A DNA stretch of 45,436 nt. Origin: Butyrivibrio sp. (GTDB lineage: Bacteria; Bacillota; Clostridia; Lachnospirales; Lachnospiraceae). The stretch spans positions 1-45,436 of the forward strand of contig JAKVKH010000029.1 in assembly GCA_022486625.1 (NCBI GenBank). The letters run 5' to 3'. Positions 18,044 through 25,590 of this stretch are shown one piece after another (the stretch's first letter is position 1; each line of letters starts with the position of its first letter). A program made the translations under genes and the position numbers. The notes under the pieces are model-generated. The model was not told the DNA's origin. It did no database searches and saw only the letters and a list, made by a program, of their open reading frames with translations.

Positions 18044-18607
18044 TCATACGCTCCAGAGCGGCACGCTTGTTGTTGACACTGCATCCGCACCGGCTTCAAG
18101 GGCTGCCATCACATCTTTTTTATCCGTCAGAAGCCCGCCGGCAATGATCGCCGTCTTCGTCTGACTTCTGATCTGTCTGATGATTCTGGGCATGACGCCC
18201 GGCATGATCTCGATCGCATCAGGTTCAAATGCTTCCAGCTGCTTCTTCATATTATCAAGCGCCATCGAATCAATGATAAAAGACCTCTGTACTGCCAGAA
18301 GGCCCAGTTCCTTCGCACGCTTTACCAGCATCGGCTTCGTGGAGATAATGCCCTGTGCCTTTGTATTGTCTCTGATAAAATCAATCGCCACATCCTTCAT
18401 GCTAAGGCCGTTTATCAGATCCGCATGTACAATCGGCACTTTGCCCGCATCTGCAATCTTCTCCGTAATCGCACCGATGTTGCAGATCGTCCCGTACAGA
18501 ATGAAGATCACATGGCAGTCTGATTCGAGTGCCCTGGTCAGTCCCTTCTCATCCTTGATCGCCGCCACAACCGGTGATACCTCCAGAAGTTCCATCATAC
18601 TCTGCAT
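18044..18607 (-). CDS. glpP: Glycerol-3-phosphate-responsive antiterminator GlpP
   Basis: GlpP binds leader mRNA of glp operons when glycerol-3-phosphate is present and prevents termination; in B. subtilis it also stabilises glpD mRNA. The 187 residues match the G3P_antiterm family in length and motifs: SPVVAAIKDEKGLTRALES, HVIFILYGTICNI, HADLINGLSMKDVAIDF, GIISTKPMLVKRAKELG, DAIEIMPGVMPRIIRQI and AGGLLTDKKDVMAALEAGA. The fold is TIM-barrel-like. It is the last gene of the operon, overlaps the HAD gene by 13 bases and has GGAGG 7 bases before its ATG inside that gene. Because the operon leader carries a terminator at 22649-22716, GlpP probably controls its own operon. Confidence 0.95.
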   Translation of the reverse strand: MQSMMELLEVSPVVAAIKDEKGLTRALESDCHVIFILYGTICNIGAITEKIADAGKVPIVHADLINGLSMKDVAIDFIRDNTKAQGIISTKPMLVKRAKELGLLAVQRSFIIDSMALDNMKKQLEAFEPDAIEIMPGVMPRIIRQIRSQTKTAIIAGGLLTDKKDVMAALEAGADAVSTTSVPLWSV

Positions 18608-19413
18608 GTGTGTTCCTCCATGTGTTCCAGAATCTGCCCCATTTCCTTTATGGAATCATAAACCGCATCCGGCTGCACACTGGAGCCCGGAATATCATCG
18701 GCTTTCGTCTCGCCCGTCAGAACGAGAACACCTCTTGCGCCGTTATTCACACCCGTTGCAACATCCGTGTAAATGCGGTCTCCGACAAAGGTGATCTTCT
18801 CTCTGCTGATTCCTGTCGCATCCAGAATCATGTCTACCGTTTCTCTGAACGGTTTACCGACATACCTTGGCTGCGCCCCGGTGGAAAGGGAAATTGCTGC
18901 ACAGATCGCACCGCAGTCCGGTATGAAGCCGCCTTCGACCGGACAGTTGATGTCCAGATGCGTTGCCAGAAACAGTGCCCCGCCGCGGATAAATGTACAT
19001 GCCTTCGTCAGCTTCTCATAGGTCAGCGTCTGATCAAATCCGACCACAACAATATCCGGGCAGTCATCAGTCAGACGGATTCCCCCCTGTCTGAAACTGA
19101 CCTCCAGCGGTTCTGTTCCCAGCAGATACACGCTTTTGCCCGGATAATTTGTCTGCAGAAAGCGGATCATGACATCCCCCGACGTCATGATCTGCTTTCG
19201 CTCAATGTGACAGTTCATTCCCGCCAGTTTACGGATATACTTCTCCGCTGACTGGGATGAATTGTTTGTAAAAAATAAATACTGCTTACCCCGTTTTACT
19301 GCCTGCTCTAAAAAATATAATGCCCCGTCGAGAATTTTTTCCCCAAGATAAAAAGTGCCATCCATATCCAGCACAAAAAGCTCTGTTTCTCTGATCAGCT
19401 GTTCCCTGTCCAT
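18595..19413 (-). CDS. HAD-IIA family phosphatase (NagD/glycerol-phosphate phosphatase-like)
   Basis: This 272-residue haloacid-dehalogenase enzyme has motif I FVLDMDGTFYLG near residue 13 (nucleophile Asp and acid Asp), motif II FFTNNSS near 48, the class IIA cap between motifs II and III, and motifs III/IV in PFRETVDMILD and FVGDRIYTDVATGVNNGA. Members remove phosphate from small metabolites such as nucleotides, p-nitrophenyl phosphate or glycerol phosphates. Its place in a glycerol-3-phosphate operon suggests that G3P or a related triose phosphate may be the substrate, but this is inference. It lies 66 bases after the DUF1667 gene and its last codons overlap the glpP start. Confidence 0.88.
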   Translation of the reverse strand: MDREQLIRETELFVLDMDGTFYLGEKILDGALYFLEQAVKRGKQYLFFTNNSSQSAEKYIRKLAGMNCHIERKQIMTSGDVMIRFLQTNYPGKSVYLLGTEPLEVSFRQGGIRLTDDCPDIVVVGFDQTLTYEKLTKACTFIRGGALFLATHLDINCPVEGGFIPDCGAICAAISLSTGAQPRYVGKPFRETVDMILDATGISREKITFVGDRIYTDVATGVNNGARGVLVLTGETKADDIPGSSVQPDAVYDSIKEMGQILEHMEEHTCRV

Positions 19414-19479
19414 CGCGATTCCTTTTCCCGAATTATGATATGATTCCCGCGGCCGTGACAGATCCGGAAGTGCTCAGAT

Positions 19480-19845
19480 TCAGACTGCTTTTTCAACATT
19501 CTTGGAAGCAATCACATCCACGCCGGTACCTGCACAGTCATGAATGATCACATCTCCGATGTGAATCGGTGCCGTTACCTTTGTCTCGTGAATTTCCTTC
19601 ATGATATCGAAGATTTTCCCCTTCGGAATATCTGAAGCTGTTTTTACGGATACTCTGTCGATCGTGCCTTTGTCTATTTTAACACTACTTGTCACGATAC
19701 GGGTAGGGTTTGTCACTTCTTTTTTGCCATATGCCGCACCGCGCGGGCAGGTGTTTCCTGTAACGTTAACATTTGCACCATCTATCGTTACTGTCAGCTG
19801 ACAGCCCAGCGGGCAGTTAATGCACGTAAGTTCTCTTGTTTCCAT
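19480..19845 (-). CDS. DUF1667 small iron-sulfur-type protein of the glycerol-3-phosphate dehydrogenase complex
   Basis: This is a 121-residue protein of the DUF1667 family. The N-terminus has a Cys cluster LTCINCPLGCQLTV (residues 7-20) plus a further Cys in TGNTCPRGAAYG, a pattern resembling the Fe-S segment of molybdopterin oxidoreductases. Two more Cys-poor beta segments follow. In many anaerobic Firmicutes this gene stands directly after a GlpA-like and a second FAD protein, as here (24 bases downstream), so it probably passes electrons from them, perhaps to the membrane in the role of GlpC. That role is inferred from conserved order. Confidence 0.88.
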   Translation of the reverse strand: METRELTCINCPLGCQLTVTIDGANVNVTGNTCPRGAAYGKKEVTNPTRIVTSSVKIDKGTIDRVSVKTASDIPKGKIFDIMKEIHETKVTAPIHIGDVIIHDCAGTGVDVIASKNVEKAV

Positions 19846-19869
19846 GATGATACCTCACTTTCCCTGTAT

Positions 19870-21126
19870 TCAGGCTTCCTCTGTGCAGATTCTGATATTC
19901 TTCAGATCCGGATAATCCTTAAAGCTGTCTTTTTTCAGTACGACCTGCTCCATTTCTCCGGGTGCCAGAACCTTTTTACGTACGCTGCTGATCTTCTGAT
20001 CATCATAATATACACAGATCGAACGGTTCTGATATACATCCGCCACACGGAATCTGACTACCACCTGATCATTCATGTTCTCTGTATCGAGGGTCTGCGG
20101 AACCGTATAACGTACACCGTTTTCTGCCGTAAGCGGCACCGGTCTGCCGGCACTCTTCTGACCGCTTTGTACAAATGCCGCTGCATTTGTTCCAGCCAGT
20201 GTCGCCTCCTCGGAAACATAGTCCACAAGGTCATGCACATGCAGCACATTGCCGCAGGCGAATACGCCTTCCGCATCTGTCTCCAGCTTATCACTGACAT
20301 TCGGGCCGCTGGTGACTCTGTTCATGGAAGCGCCGATTCCTCTTGTCAGCTCATTCTCCGGAATCAGACCGCAGGACAGAAGCAGTGTATCCGCATCGTA
20401 ATGCTCTTCTGTTCCCGGAACCGGTCTGCGGTTTGCATCAACCTGTGCAATCGTAATTCCTTCCACATGATCCCTGCCTTCAATATTCGTCACGGTATGA
20501 CTGAGTTTAAGCGGAATCCCGTAATCATCAAGACACTGCACAATATTACGCTTCAGACCGCCGGAATAAGGCATCAGTTCTGCTACCACTTCAACCTTTG
20601 CGCCCTCCAGGGTCATACGTCTTGCCATGATCAGGCCGATATCTCCGGAGCCCAGAATAACTACCTTTCTGCCCACCATGTGTCCTTCAATGTTCATCAG
20701 ACGCTGTGCGGTTCCTGCGGTATAAATGCCGGCAGGACGATAACCCGGAATATTCAGGGCGCCCCTCGGACGCTCTCTGCAGCCCATTGCCAGGATAATC
20801 GCCTTTGCCTTTACTGTCTGCAGGCCGTCTTCACGATTGATGAAGGTGACTTCCCTGTCCTTATTGATGTCAATGACCATGGTATCGAGCTTATAGGGAA
20901 TTTTTTCTGCCATGACCATCCTGATATAACGATCTGCGTATTCAGGACCTGTCAGTTCCTCCTTGAAGGTATGAAGGCCGAATCCGTTATGAATGCATTG
21001 ATTCAAAATACCGCCGAGGATATGGTCACGCTCAAGAATGAGAATATCCTGTACGCCTGCTTTTCTTGCTGCAACTGCTGCTGCAAGGCCTGCCGGGCCA
21101 CCGCCTATGATAATAATGTCTGCCAT
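19870..21126 (-). CDS. FAD-dependent pyridine nucleotide-disulfide-type oxidoreductase (GlpB-like role)
   Basis: The 418-residue flavoprotein starts with the FAD-binding motif IIIIGGGPAGLAAAVAARKAG. A second dinucleotide fold has VVILGSGDIGLIMARRMTLEG near residue 160, and the conserved FAD segment is ETDAEGVFACGNVLHV near 285. Such proteins form the middle gene of three-part glycerol-3-phosphate dehydrogenase operons in anaerobic Firmicutes. They may accept electrons from the GlpA-like subunit and pass them on, possibly to NAD. ATG at 21126 is chosen because AAGGAG lies 9 bases upstream; a GTG at 21150 lies inside the neighbouring gene. It follows the GlpA-like gene by 20 bases. Confidence 0.9.
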   Translation of the reverse strand: MADIIIIGGGPAGLAAAVAARKAGVQDILILERDHILGGILNQCIHNGFGLHTFKEELTGPEYADRYIRMVMAEKIPYKLDTMVIDINKDREVTFINREDGLQTVKAKAIILAMGCRERPRGALNIPGYRPAGIYTAGTAQRLMNIEGHMVGRKVVILGSGDIGLIMARRMTLEGAKVEVVAELMPYSGGLKRNIVQCLDDYGIPLKLSHTVTNIEGRDHVEGITIAQVDANRRPVPGTEEHYDADTLLLSCGLIPENELTRGIGASMNRVTSGPNVSDKLETDAEGVFACGNVLHVHDLVDYVSEEATLAGTNAAAFVQSGQKSAGRPVPLTAENGVRYTVPQTLDTENMNDQVVVRFRVADVYQNRSICVYYDDQKISSVRKKVLAPGEMEQVVLKKDSFKDYPDLKNIRICTEEA

Positions 21127-21146
21127 TGTTTTCTTCTCCTTCCTGC

Positions 21147-22583
21147 TCACCTGTCACCAACGATCAGTTCCGAACCCGGTCTGTTCTTGCATACTTCATC
21201 CATGGAAATACCCAGTTCTCTTGCCAGAATCTCCATTGTTCTGGGTGTACAGAAACCTGCCTGGCATCTGCCCATTCCGGCTCTGGTGCGGCGCTTTACG
21301 CCGTCCATGGACCTCGCTCCCGGAACTCTGTGAATCGCATCCAGGATCTCTCCTTCACTGATGCCTTCGCATCTGCAGATGATCGTGCCGTAAGCAGGAT
21401 TTTCTCTGATCAGCTTTGCACGCGCTTCTTTTGAAAGCTGTGCAACTCTCGGGATTCCCGTTCTGTATCCGTTCCAGCCTTCCTTTGCCTTTGCACCGGC
21501 TCTGTCAGCCACTGCCTTTGCCAGGAACACGCCGATTGCAGGTGCACTGGAAAGTCCGGGAGATTCGATTCCTGCTGCATCGTAAAAGCCTTCACTGTCC
21601 GCACACTCTCCGATGATGAAATCATCCCCGTCTTCATGTGCTCTGAGCCCGGAGAAAGAAGTAATGACCTGTCTGAACGGTACATTCTTCACGCTCTTTG
21701 TTGCCTTTGCCGTTACATCTGCAAGCTCTTTTGCCGTTGTTGCCACAAACTCCTTATCCTGTACATCAACTGCTGTAGGGCCTGCAAGAAGATTTCCGTG
21801 AACTGTAGGCGTAACGAGAATTCCCTTGCCGTATTTGCCGGGCAGCTGGAAAATTGTATGAGAAACAAGATTCCCGACTTCCTTGTCCATCAGCATATAA
21901 TCGCCTTTTCTGGCGGTAATGTGTATTTTCTGCGCACTGACCATGTTATGAAGCACATCTGCATAGACACCTGCTGCATTTACGATGTACTTTGTCGTGA
22001 TATCCCCGTTATTCGTACGGATTCTGTAGCCGCCGTTTTCCCTGGAAATGGCCATGACCTTTGTATTAAAGCGGAACTCGGTTCCGTTCGCTGCTGCATT
22101 CTCTGCCAGCGCAATGGTCAGACCAAACGGACATACAATGCCGCCGGTCTCTGCAACCAGCGCTGCCACCACTTCATCCGTCACATTCGGTTCAAGTGCC
22201 CTTGCTTCATCTCCTGTGATGATCTTCAGCCCTTCCACGCCGTTTGCCAGGCCTCTTTCATAAAGCGCCTGCAATGCCGGACGGTCTGCCTCATCAAAGC
22301 ACAATACCATGGAGCCGTTCCTTTTGAATTCAAAATCAAGATCTTCAGAAAGCTGGCCCATCATGCGATTTCCTTCCACATTGAACCTGGCCTTCATCGT
22401 TCCCGGTACGGCATCAAAGCCTGCATGTACAATGGCACTGTTTGCCTTGGAAGTACCGGAACACACATCCTCTTCCTTTTCCAGTACGACGGTTTTAAGT
22501 TCATACCGGGAAAGTTCTCTTGCAATGGCACATCCGGTCACACCGCCGCCGATTACCACAACGTCTTCATGAAATGCTGTCAT
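21147..22583 (-). CDS. GlpA-like FAD-dependent glycerol-3-phosphate dehydrogenase with BFD-type [2Fe-2S] domain
   Basis: This enzyme oxidises glycerol-3-phosphate to dihydroxyacetone phosphate. The 478 residues begin with the FAD motif VVVIGGGVTGCAIARELSRY and continue with the DAO fold, including CSGTSKANSAIVHAGFD near residue 42 and FSGLRAHEDGDDFIIG near 325. The C-terminal BFD-like domain has four Cys in CRCEGISEGEI and GMGRCQAGFC. ATG at 22583 follows GGAGG by 6 bases; 21 upstream codons in frame lie in the leader. It is first in the five-gene glp operon, behind a promoter at 22734-22762 and a leader terminator. A close alternative is an L-2-hydroxyglutarate oxidase-like enzyme, but the GlpP gene in the operon favours G3P. 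Confidence 0.9.
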   Translation of the reverse strand: MTAFHEDVVVIGGGVTGCAIARELSRYELKTVVLEKEEDVCSGTSKANSAIVHAGFDAVPGTMKARFNVEGNRMMGQLSEDLDFEFKRNGSMVLCFDEADRPALQALYERGLANGVEGLKIITGDEARALEPNVTDEVVAALVAETGGIVCPFGLTIALAENAAANGTEFRFNTKVMAISRENGGYRIRTNNGDITTKYIVNAAGVYADVLHNMVSAQKIHITARKGDYMLMDKEVGNLVSHTIFQLPGKYGKGILVTPTVHGNLLAGPTAVDVQDKEFVATTAKELADVTAKATKSVKNVPFRQVITSFSGLRAHEDGDDFIIGECADSEGFYDAAGIESPGLSSAPAIGVFLAKAVADRAGAKAKEGWNGYRTGIPRVAQLSKEARAKLIRENPAYGTIICRCEGISEGEILDAIHRVPGARSMDGVKRRTRAGMGRCQAGFCTPRTMEILARELGISMDEVCKNRPGSELIVGDR

Positions 22584-22623
22584 ATGTTTCCTCCATCCTT
22601 TTTCTTCTGAAAAAACGGGTTCA

Positions 22624-22671
22624 GTTTCGTTATCATATGCATGCAAAAAAGAGCAGAGAAAATAACGAAAC
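22624..22671 (-). promoter_or_regulatory. Alternative hairpin that competes with the glp leader terminator
   Basis: GTTTCGTTAT (minus strand 22671-22662) is exactly complementary to ATAACGAAAC (22633-22624). The upstream arm shares four bases with the terminator stem and the T-run lies in its loop. It can form only in read-through transcripts, so it could mark or stabilise the antiterminated mRNA. Confidence 0.5.
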
Positions 22672-22716
22672 CCACAAGTGTATCCTTGTGCTGATTCCCT
22701 TATTCTCTCTGCTCTT
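22649..22716 (-). promoter_or_regulatory. GlpP-responsive leader terminator of the glp operon
   Basis: On the minus strand AAGAGCAGAGAGAATAA (22716-22700) pairs with TTATTTTCTCTGCTCTT (22665-22649), 17 bases with one G-U. It encloses a small CACAAG/CTTGTG hairpin and runs into TTTTTT (22650-22645). It stands between the promoter and the first gene. GlpP is coded by the last gene of the same operon, and B. subtilis GlpP is known to act at such leader inverted repeats. Confidence 0.85.
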
Positions 22717-22733
22717 CGTTCATCAACATATTT

Positions 22734-22762
22734 ATCGTAGCATGAGAAAAGAAAAAATGCAA
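22734..22762 (-). promoter_or_regulatory. Promoter of the glp operon
   Basis: Minus-strand -35 TTGCAT (22762-22757), 17-base spacer, -10 TACGAT (22739-22734). It begins only five bases after the relE stop codon. Transcription would start near 22727, just before the leader terminator. Confidence 0.6.
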
Positions 22763-22766
22763 CAGC

Positions 22767-23081
22767 CTATTTTCTTTTCTCCGCGATTTCGTATACTTCA
22801 TCATCACTGCGCATTCCGATGACTACAAGAACCATAATTTCCCCCTGTCGCTCCAGCTTATATACAATACGGATTCCAGCCGCCAGTATCTTAATCTTTA
22901 AAAGTCCGGTAAGATTATGTCCGTCCTTGTTCCCAAGAGGTTTTCCATAGCCTCCCTCCTCAACCGGAAGAGGATTCTGTCTTACTTTTTCGATGGCTTT
23001 TCTGACAATCTTCTTCTGGCTGCCATCCAGCCTGTCAAAATCCTGCTGTGCTTCAGGAATATATTCCACATCCCAGATCAT
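22767..23081 (-). CDS. RelE/ParE-family toxin
   Basis: RelE-type toxins cut mRNA on the ribosome; ParE-type ones poison gyrase. The 104 residues start MIWDVEYIPEAQQDFDRL and contain the family segments LDGSQKKIVRKAIEKV, then KPLGNKDGHNLTGLLKIKIL and GIRIVYKLERQGEIMVLVVI, ending EVYEIAEKRK. The R-V-Y-K and C-terminal Arg/Lys arrangement resembles RelE rather than ParE. The start ATG overlaps the antitoxin stop (ATGA), which is typical of coupled pairs. It is complete, so the pair may be active. Confidence 0.88.
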   Translation of the reverse strand: MIWDVEYIPEAQQDFDRLDGSQKKIVRKAIEKVRQNPLPVEEGGYGKPLGNKDGHNLTGLLKIKILAAGIRIVYKLERQGEIMVLVVIGMRSDDEVYEIAEKRK

Positions 23082-23401
23082 CCGATCTCTACCTCCTCAT
23101 ATCCCTTGAGATCGTCAGCAGAAAATCCATATTTTCTGTCCATATCCTTCTGAGATACAAGTTTTTCAGGATCATATTTTCCAAGTCTCTCCGTTGCCAG
23201 TATCAAGAGTCTCGCATCATTAACTTCATCCATAAGAGAAGTATATTCTTCAGGCGAAATCAGAACACATTCGGGAGCGTTATTCTTCATAACCACCCTG
23301 GCCCCAAGTTTCTTTACTTCACTAAAGATTCTACCTGCCTGCCCCCTGTTAAAAAGCGTGATTGAAACTGTATTTTGAACAGCGCTAAGTACGTTTGCCA
23401 T
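23078..23401 (-). CDS. Phd/YefM-like antitoxin partnered with the RelE toxin
   Basis: The 107-residue protein should bind the toxin through its C-terminus and its own operator through its N-terminus. A Phd/YefM-type core (VSITLFNRGQAGRIFSEVKK, then NNAPECVLISPEEYTSLMDE) is followed by an acidic tail with RKYGFSADDLKGYEEVEIG. AGGAGG lies 8 bases before the ATG and a strong promoter at 23423-23451 drives the pair. It comes before the toxin, the usual order for this type. Confidence 0.87.
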   Translation of the reverse strand: MANVLSAVQNTVSITLFNRGQAGRIFSEVKKLGARVVMKNNAPECVLISPEEYTSLMDEVNDARLLILATERLGKYDPEKLVSQKDMDRKYGFSADDLKGYEEVEIG

Positions 23402-23422
23402 GTGTATTTTCCTCCTGCATTC

Positions 23423-23451
23423 ATCGTATTATGCCGGAAGGAAAATGTCAA
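23423..23451 (-). promoter_or_regulatory. Promoter of the RelE/Phd pair
   Basis: Minus-strand -35 TTGACA (23451-23446), 17-base spacer, -10 TACGAT (23428-23423). The start codon is about 25 bases downstream. Confidence 0.75.
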
Positions 23452-23476
23452 CATATTTGTTGTTGCATTTACAACC

Positions 23477-23803
23477 TCATTTTCTGATAAACTTCGCATC
23501 TGTTTCCGGCTCTGAATCTGATCTGTATCGTTCAACTTTCATGTGCAGATCATATTTTTCTCGCAGTTCCATGATCTTCTGCATCATCTTACTTGCATGA
23601 TGCAGATCAATTGCCTGCTGATCCTCCCAGGAATCAATCAGCAGAACCGTTTCCGGATCTTCGATCGGAAGAAAATAATCATATTTCAGATTTCCTTTTT
23701 CTGCTTTAATGGCAGAAACCGTTCCGGAAGAAATCATCTCCTGCGCAAATTTCCGGGCAGCGCCGCCCTGTCCCGTGTAATAAAGATTCACCGTGATTGC
23801 CAT
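23477..23803 (-). CDS. Antibiotic biosynthesis monooxygenase-fold protein (putative quinol monooxygenase)
   Basis: This is a 108-residue single ABM domain protein of the YgiN-like group. It begins MAITVNLYYTGQGGAARKFA and contains YDYFLPIEDPETVLLIDSWE followed by QQAIDLHHASKMMQKIMELR, the usual strand-helix pattern with a His/His pair. Such proteins oxidise quinols or similar aromatics without a cofactor; many have no known substrate. AAAGGCGG precedes the ATG. It lies 13 bases after the RhuM fragment, with no clear promoter of its own. Confidence 0.8.
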   Translation of the reverse strand: MAITVNLYYTGQGGAARKFAQEMISSGTVSAIKAEKGNLKYDYFLPIEDPETVLLIDSWEDQQAIDLHHASKMMQKIMELREKYDLHMKVERYRSDSEPETDAKFIRK

Positions 23804-23816
23804 ACATCCGCCTTTC

Positions 23817-24050
23817 TTAAGTCAGTCCGTAAGATATATCGGTCGCAATTCCACGTGCAGACTTCACTCTGTATCCGACTGAAATAATCATATCAAGATT
23901 GTAGTAATCTATATCTCTATGAACATTGCGTTCACCTTCATTTTGAACTGTCGCAAAATTTGCGACAGTTGAAGAATCCAGTTCTTCCTTCAGCTCATTG
24001 TTAATATGCTTACCAATTGTTTTTACATCTCTTTGGAATAATTCAGCCAT
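23817..24050 (-). pseudogene. Fragment of a RhuM-family (virulence RhuM/Fic-associated DNA-binding-like) gene
   Basis: The 77 codons match the inner part of RhuM proteins: MAELFQRDVKTIGKHINN, then STVANFATVQNEGERNVHRD and YYNLDMIISVGYRVKSARG. RhuM proteins are usually about 300 residues. Here the N-terminal lead-in (LTQxQ type) is lost, with an in-frame stop just upstream. After SARGIA the expected continuation is replaced by TDISYGLT and a stop. It is therefore broken at both ends. A remnant of an accessory or mobile island is likely. Confidence 0.8.
23946..23970. repeat. Perfect 25-base palindrome inside the RhuM fragment
   Basis: AACTGTCGCAAA and TTTGCGACAGTT flank a single central A. It codes for the conserved T-V-A-N-F-A-T-V stretch, so it may arise from coding constraint alone. 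Confidence 0.75.
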
Positions 24051-24089
24051 CTGATTGCGGTATAGTTTACTGTATTATCCTTTTAATAT

Positions 24090-24857
24090 TTATTTCAGCT
24101 TCCCGTACTCCTCATCCGATACCTTTTCACACCACTCATTCGAAGTTCCTTCGCCTGCAATGCCGATTGCCAGATGCGCCATCCAGCTGTCTGCCGCAGC
24201 ACCATGCCAGTGTTTCACTTCCGCCGGAATATTGATGACCCTGCCCGGAGTTAATTCCACGGCTTCTTTCCCTTCTTCCTGATACCAGCCGCGTCCGCCG
24301 ACACAGATCAGCATCTGGCCTCCGCCGGACTTTGCATGATGAATGTGCCAGTTATTGCGGCAGCCGGGTTCAAAGGTAACATTATGGATCACGATCTGCT
24401 CTGTCGAAACCGGTGCCAGATAACTCTGACCCACGAAATACTGCGCAAACGCGTCGTTCGGTTCTCCGATCGGAAAAAAGATATCTTTCTGGAACTTTTC
24501 CTTATCGGACAAATTCTGTGTGCTGCTCCCGTCCTCTTTCCAGACTTCTTTTGCCAGATTGAACACCGCCCAGCCTAAAGGCCATCCTGCATAGAAAGCA
24601 ACATGTGTAATGATGCCGGCAATTTCCTGTTTTGTCACGCCATGCGCCTTCGCATTCTGAAGGTGATAGGTAAGGGAACTGTCTGTAATTCCCTGCGCCA
24701 TAAGCGCAACCACCGTTATGATACATCTCGTTTTGAGATCAATCTCCCCGCTGTTCCAGTTCTCTCCAAACAGAACATCGTCATTAAAATGCGCAAAATC
24801 CGGCGCAAATTCCCCAAGTGCTGCTCTTCCTGCTGTCTGCACAATTTTTTCACTCAT
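24090..24857 (-). CDS. Carboxymuconolactone decarboxylase/cupin two-domain protein
   Basis: The 255-residue protein joins a CMD/AhpD-like helical domain (about residues 20-110: LKTRCIITVVALMAQG, then AKAHGVTKQEIAGIITHVAF) to a cupin domain (about 140-235). The cupin motif is NNWHIHHAKSGGGQMLI, followed by PGRVINIPAEVKHWHGA, giving three His for metal binding. The CMD part lacks the Cys-x-x-Cys pair of peroxidase-active AhpD. Members of this fused family are often annotated as decarboxylases or quinone-related oxidoreductase partners, but the reaction is not known. AAGGAG lies 8 bases upstream. It is divergent from a TetR gene, which probably controls it. Confidence 0.88.
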   Translation of the reverse strand: MSEKIVQTAGRAALGEFAPDFAHFNDDVLFGENWNSGEIDLKTRCIITVVALMAQGITDSSLTYHLQNAKAHGVTKQEIAGIITHVAFYAGWPLGWAVFNLAKEVWKEDGSSTQNLSDKEKFQKDIFFPIGEPNDAFAQYFVGQSYLAPVSTEQIVIHNVTFEPGCRNNWHIHHAKSGGGQMLICVGGRGWYQEEGKEAVELTPGRVINIPAEVKHWHGAAADSWMAHLAIGIAGEGTSNEWCEKVSDEEYGKLK

Positions 24858-24902
24858 CTGAGTACTCCTTTTCGTTAACTCTTATAAATATCCACGTGTT
24901 GA

Positions 24903-24960
24903 TTAACTCTTCTGCAAATACTATAATATTTCCGGAACGTACATTCAACCACAGTACCGC
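24903..24960 (-). promoter_or_regulatory. Promoter of the CMD-cupin gene
   Basis: Minus-strand -35 TTGAAT, a 17-base spacer and -10 TATAGT lie around 24915-24945, in the 159-base gap shared with the divergent TetR gene. Two AGAGTTAA(T/C) direct repeats lie downstream of it. Confidence 0.5.
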
Positions 24961-24964
24961 CTGA

Positions 24965-24982
24965 TGTGACGCTTACGCCACA
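24965..24982. promoter_or_regulatory. Candidate TetR operator
   Basis: TGTGACG-CTTA-CGCCACA is an imperfect 18-base palindrome (6 of 7 arm positions match). It lies over the likely -35 region of the TetR gene, whose -10 may be TATTAT at 24990-24995, so it suits autoregulation and control of the divergent gene. Confidence 0.5.
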
Positions 24983-25016
24983 CTTTTCTTATTATGGACA
25001 TAAAAGGAGCATATAA

Positions 25017-25589
25017 ATGGAAACCGGAAACCGGACAGACCTGCGTGTAAAAAAGACTGAAGCCGCCATAAAAGGAGCCTTCAAGGAAATGATTCTGGAA
25101 ATGAAGCTTTCGGAAATCACAGTAAAGGAACTTTCAGAACGGGCACAGATTCACCGTAAAACATTTTATCTGCACTACGCCTCCATCGAAGCACTCTTTG
25201 AAGACCTGATCCAGGACATTGCCGATGCCTACTTCAAAGAAATTGACCGGATTCCTGCCTCCATGCCCATGCCCGAGGTCAACCGGGTATTCTTCACTTT
25301 TTTCAGCCGGCAGGAACCCTATGTGGAAAAAATTCTGTGTTCCGCAGAATACCAGGAGCTGTTCGACAGCACACTCCGCATCAGACTGATGCAGCATAAC
25401 CGTGCGCGCCATAACCCCTACGCCCGCCTTCCGCAGGAAGAACAGGACATCATCAATACTTTTCTGACGAAGAGTTCAGGCAACATGTACCGTCAGTGGG
25501 CTGCTGACGGCAAAAAGATCCCTCTGGACCGCATCATTGCTCTGACTGGAGAACTGCTGACGCACGGGATTCAGAATCTGGCAAAATAA
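25017..25589 (+). CDS. TetR/AcrR family transcriptional regulator
   Basis: This is a 190-residue repressor. The N-terminal helix-turn-helix reads KLSEITVKELSERAQIHRKT followed by FYLHYASIEALFEDL (about residues 28-62). The C-terminal half is the helical ligand-binding and dimerisation domain, of the type found in many Firmicutes TetR proteins (FFSRQEPYVEKILCS, MYRQWAADGKKIPLDRIIAL). AAAGGAG is 7 bases before the ATG. The divergent CMD-cupin gene is the likely target. The end faces the hybrid kinase gene, with one base between the stop codons and no visible terminator. Confidence 0.92.
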   Translation: METGNRTDLRVKKTEAAIKGAFKEMILEMKLSEITVKELSERAQIHRKTFYLHYASIEALFEDLIQDIADAYFKEIDRIPASMPMPEVNRVFFTFFSRQEPYVEKILCSAEYQELFDSTLRIRLMQHNRARHNPYARLPQEEQDIINTFLTKSSGNMYRQWAADGKKIPLDRIIALTGELLTHGIQNLAK

Positions 25590-25590
25590 G

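Noticed and set aside
20167..21333. Long plus-strand frame of 388 codons antisense to the FAD oxidoreductase and GlpA-like genes
   Set aside because: Cys/His/Ile-rich shadow of well-supported minus-strand genes, without ribosome site.
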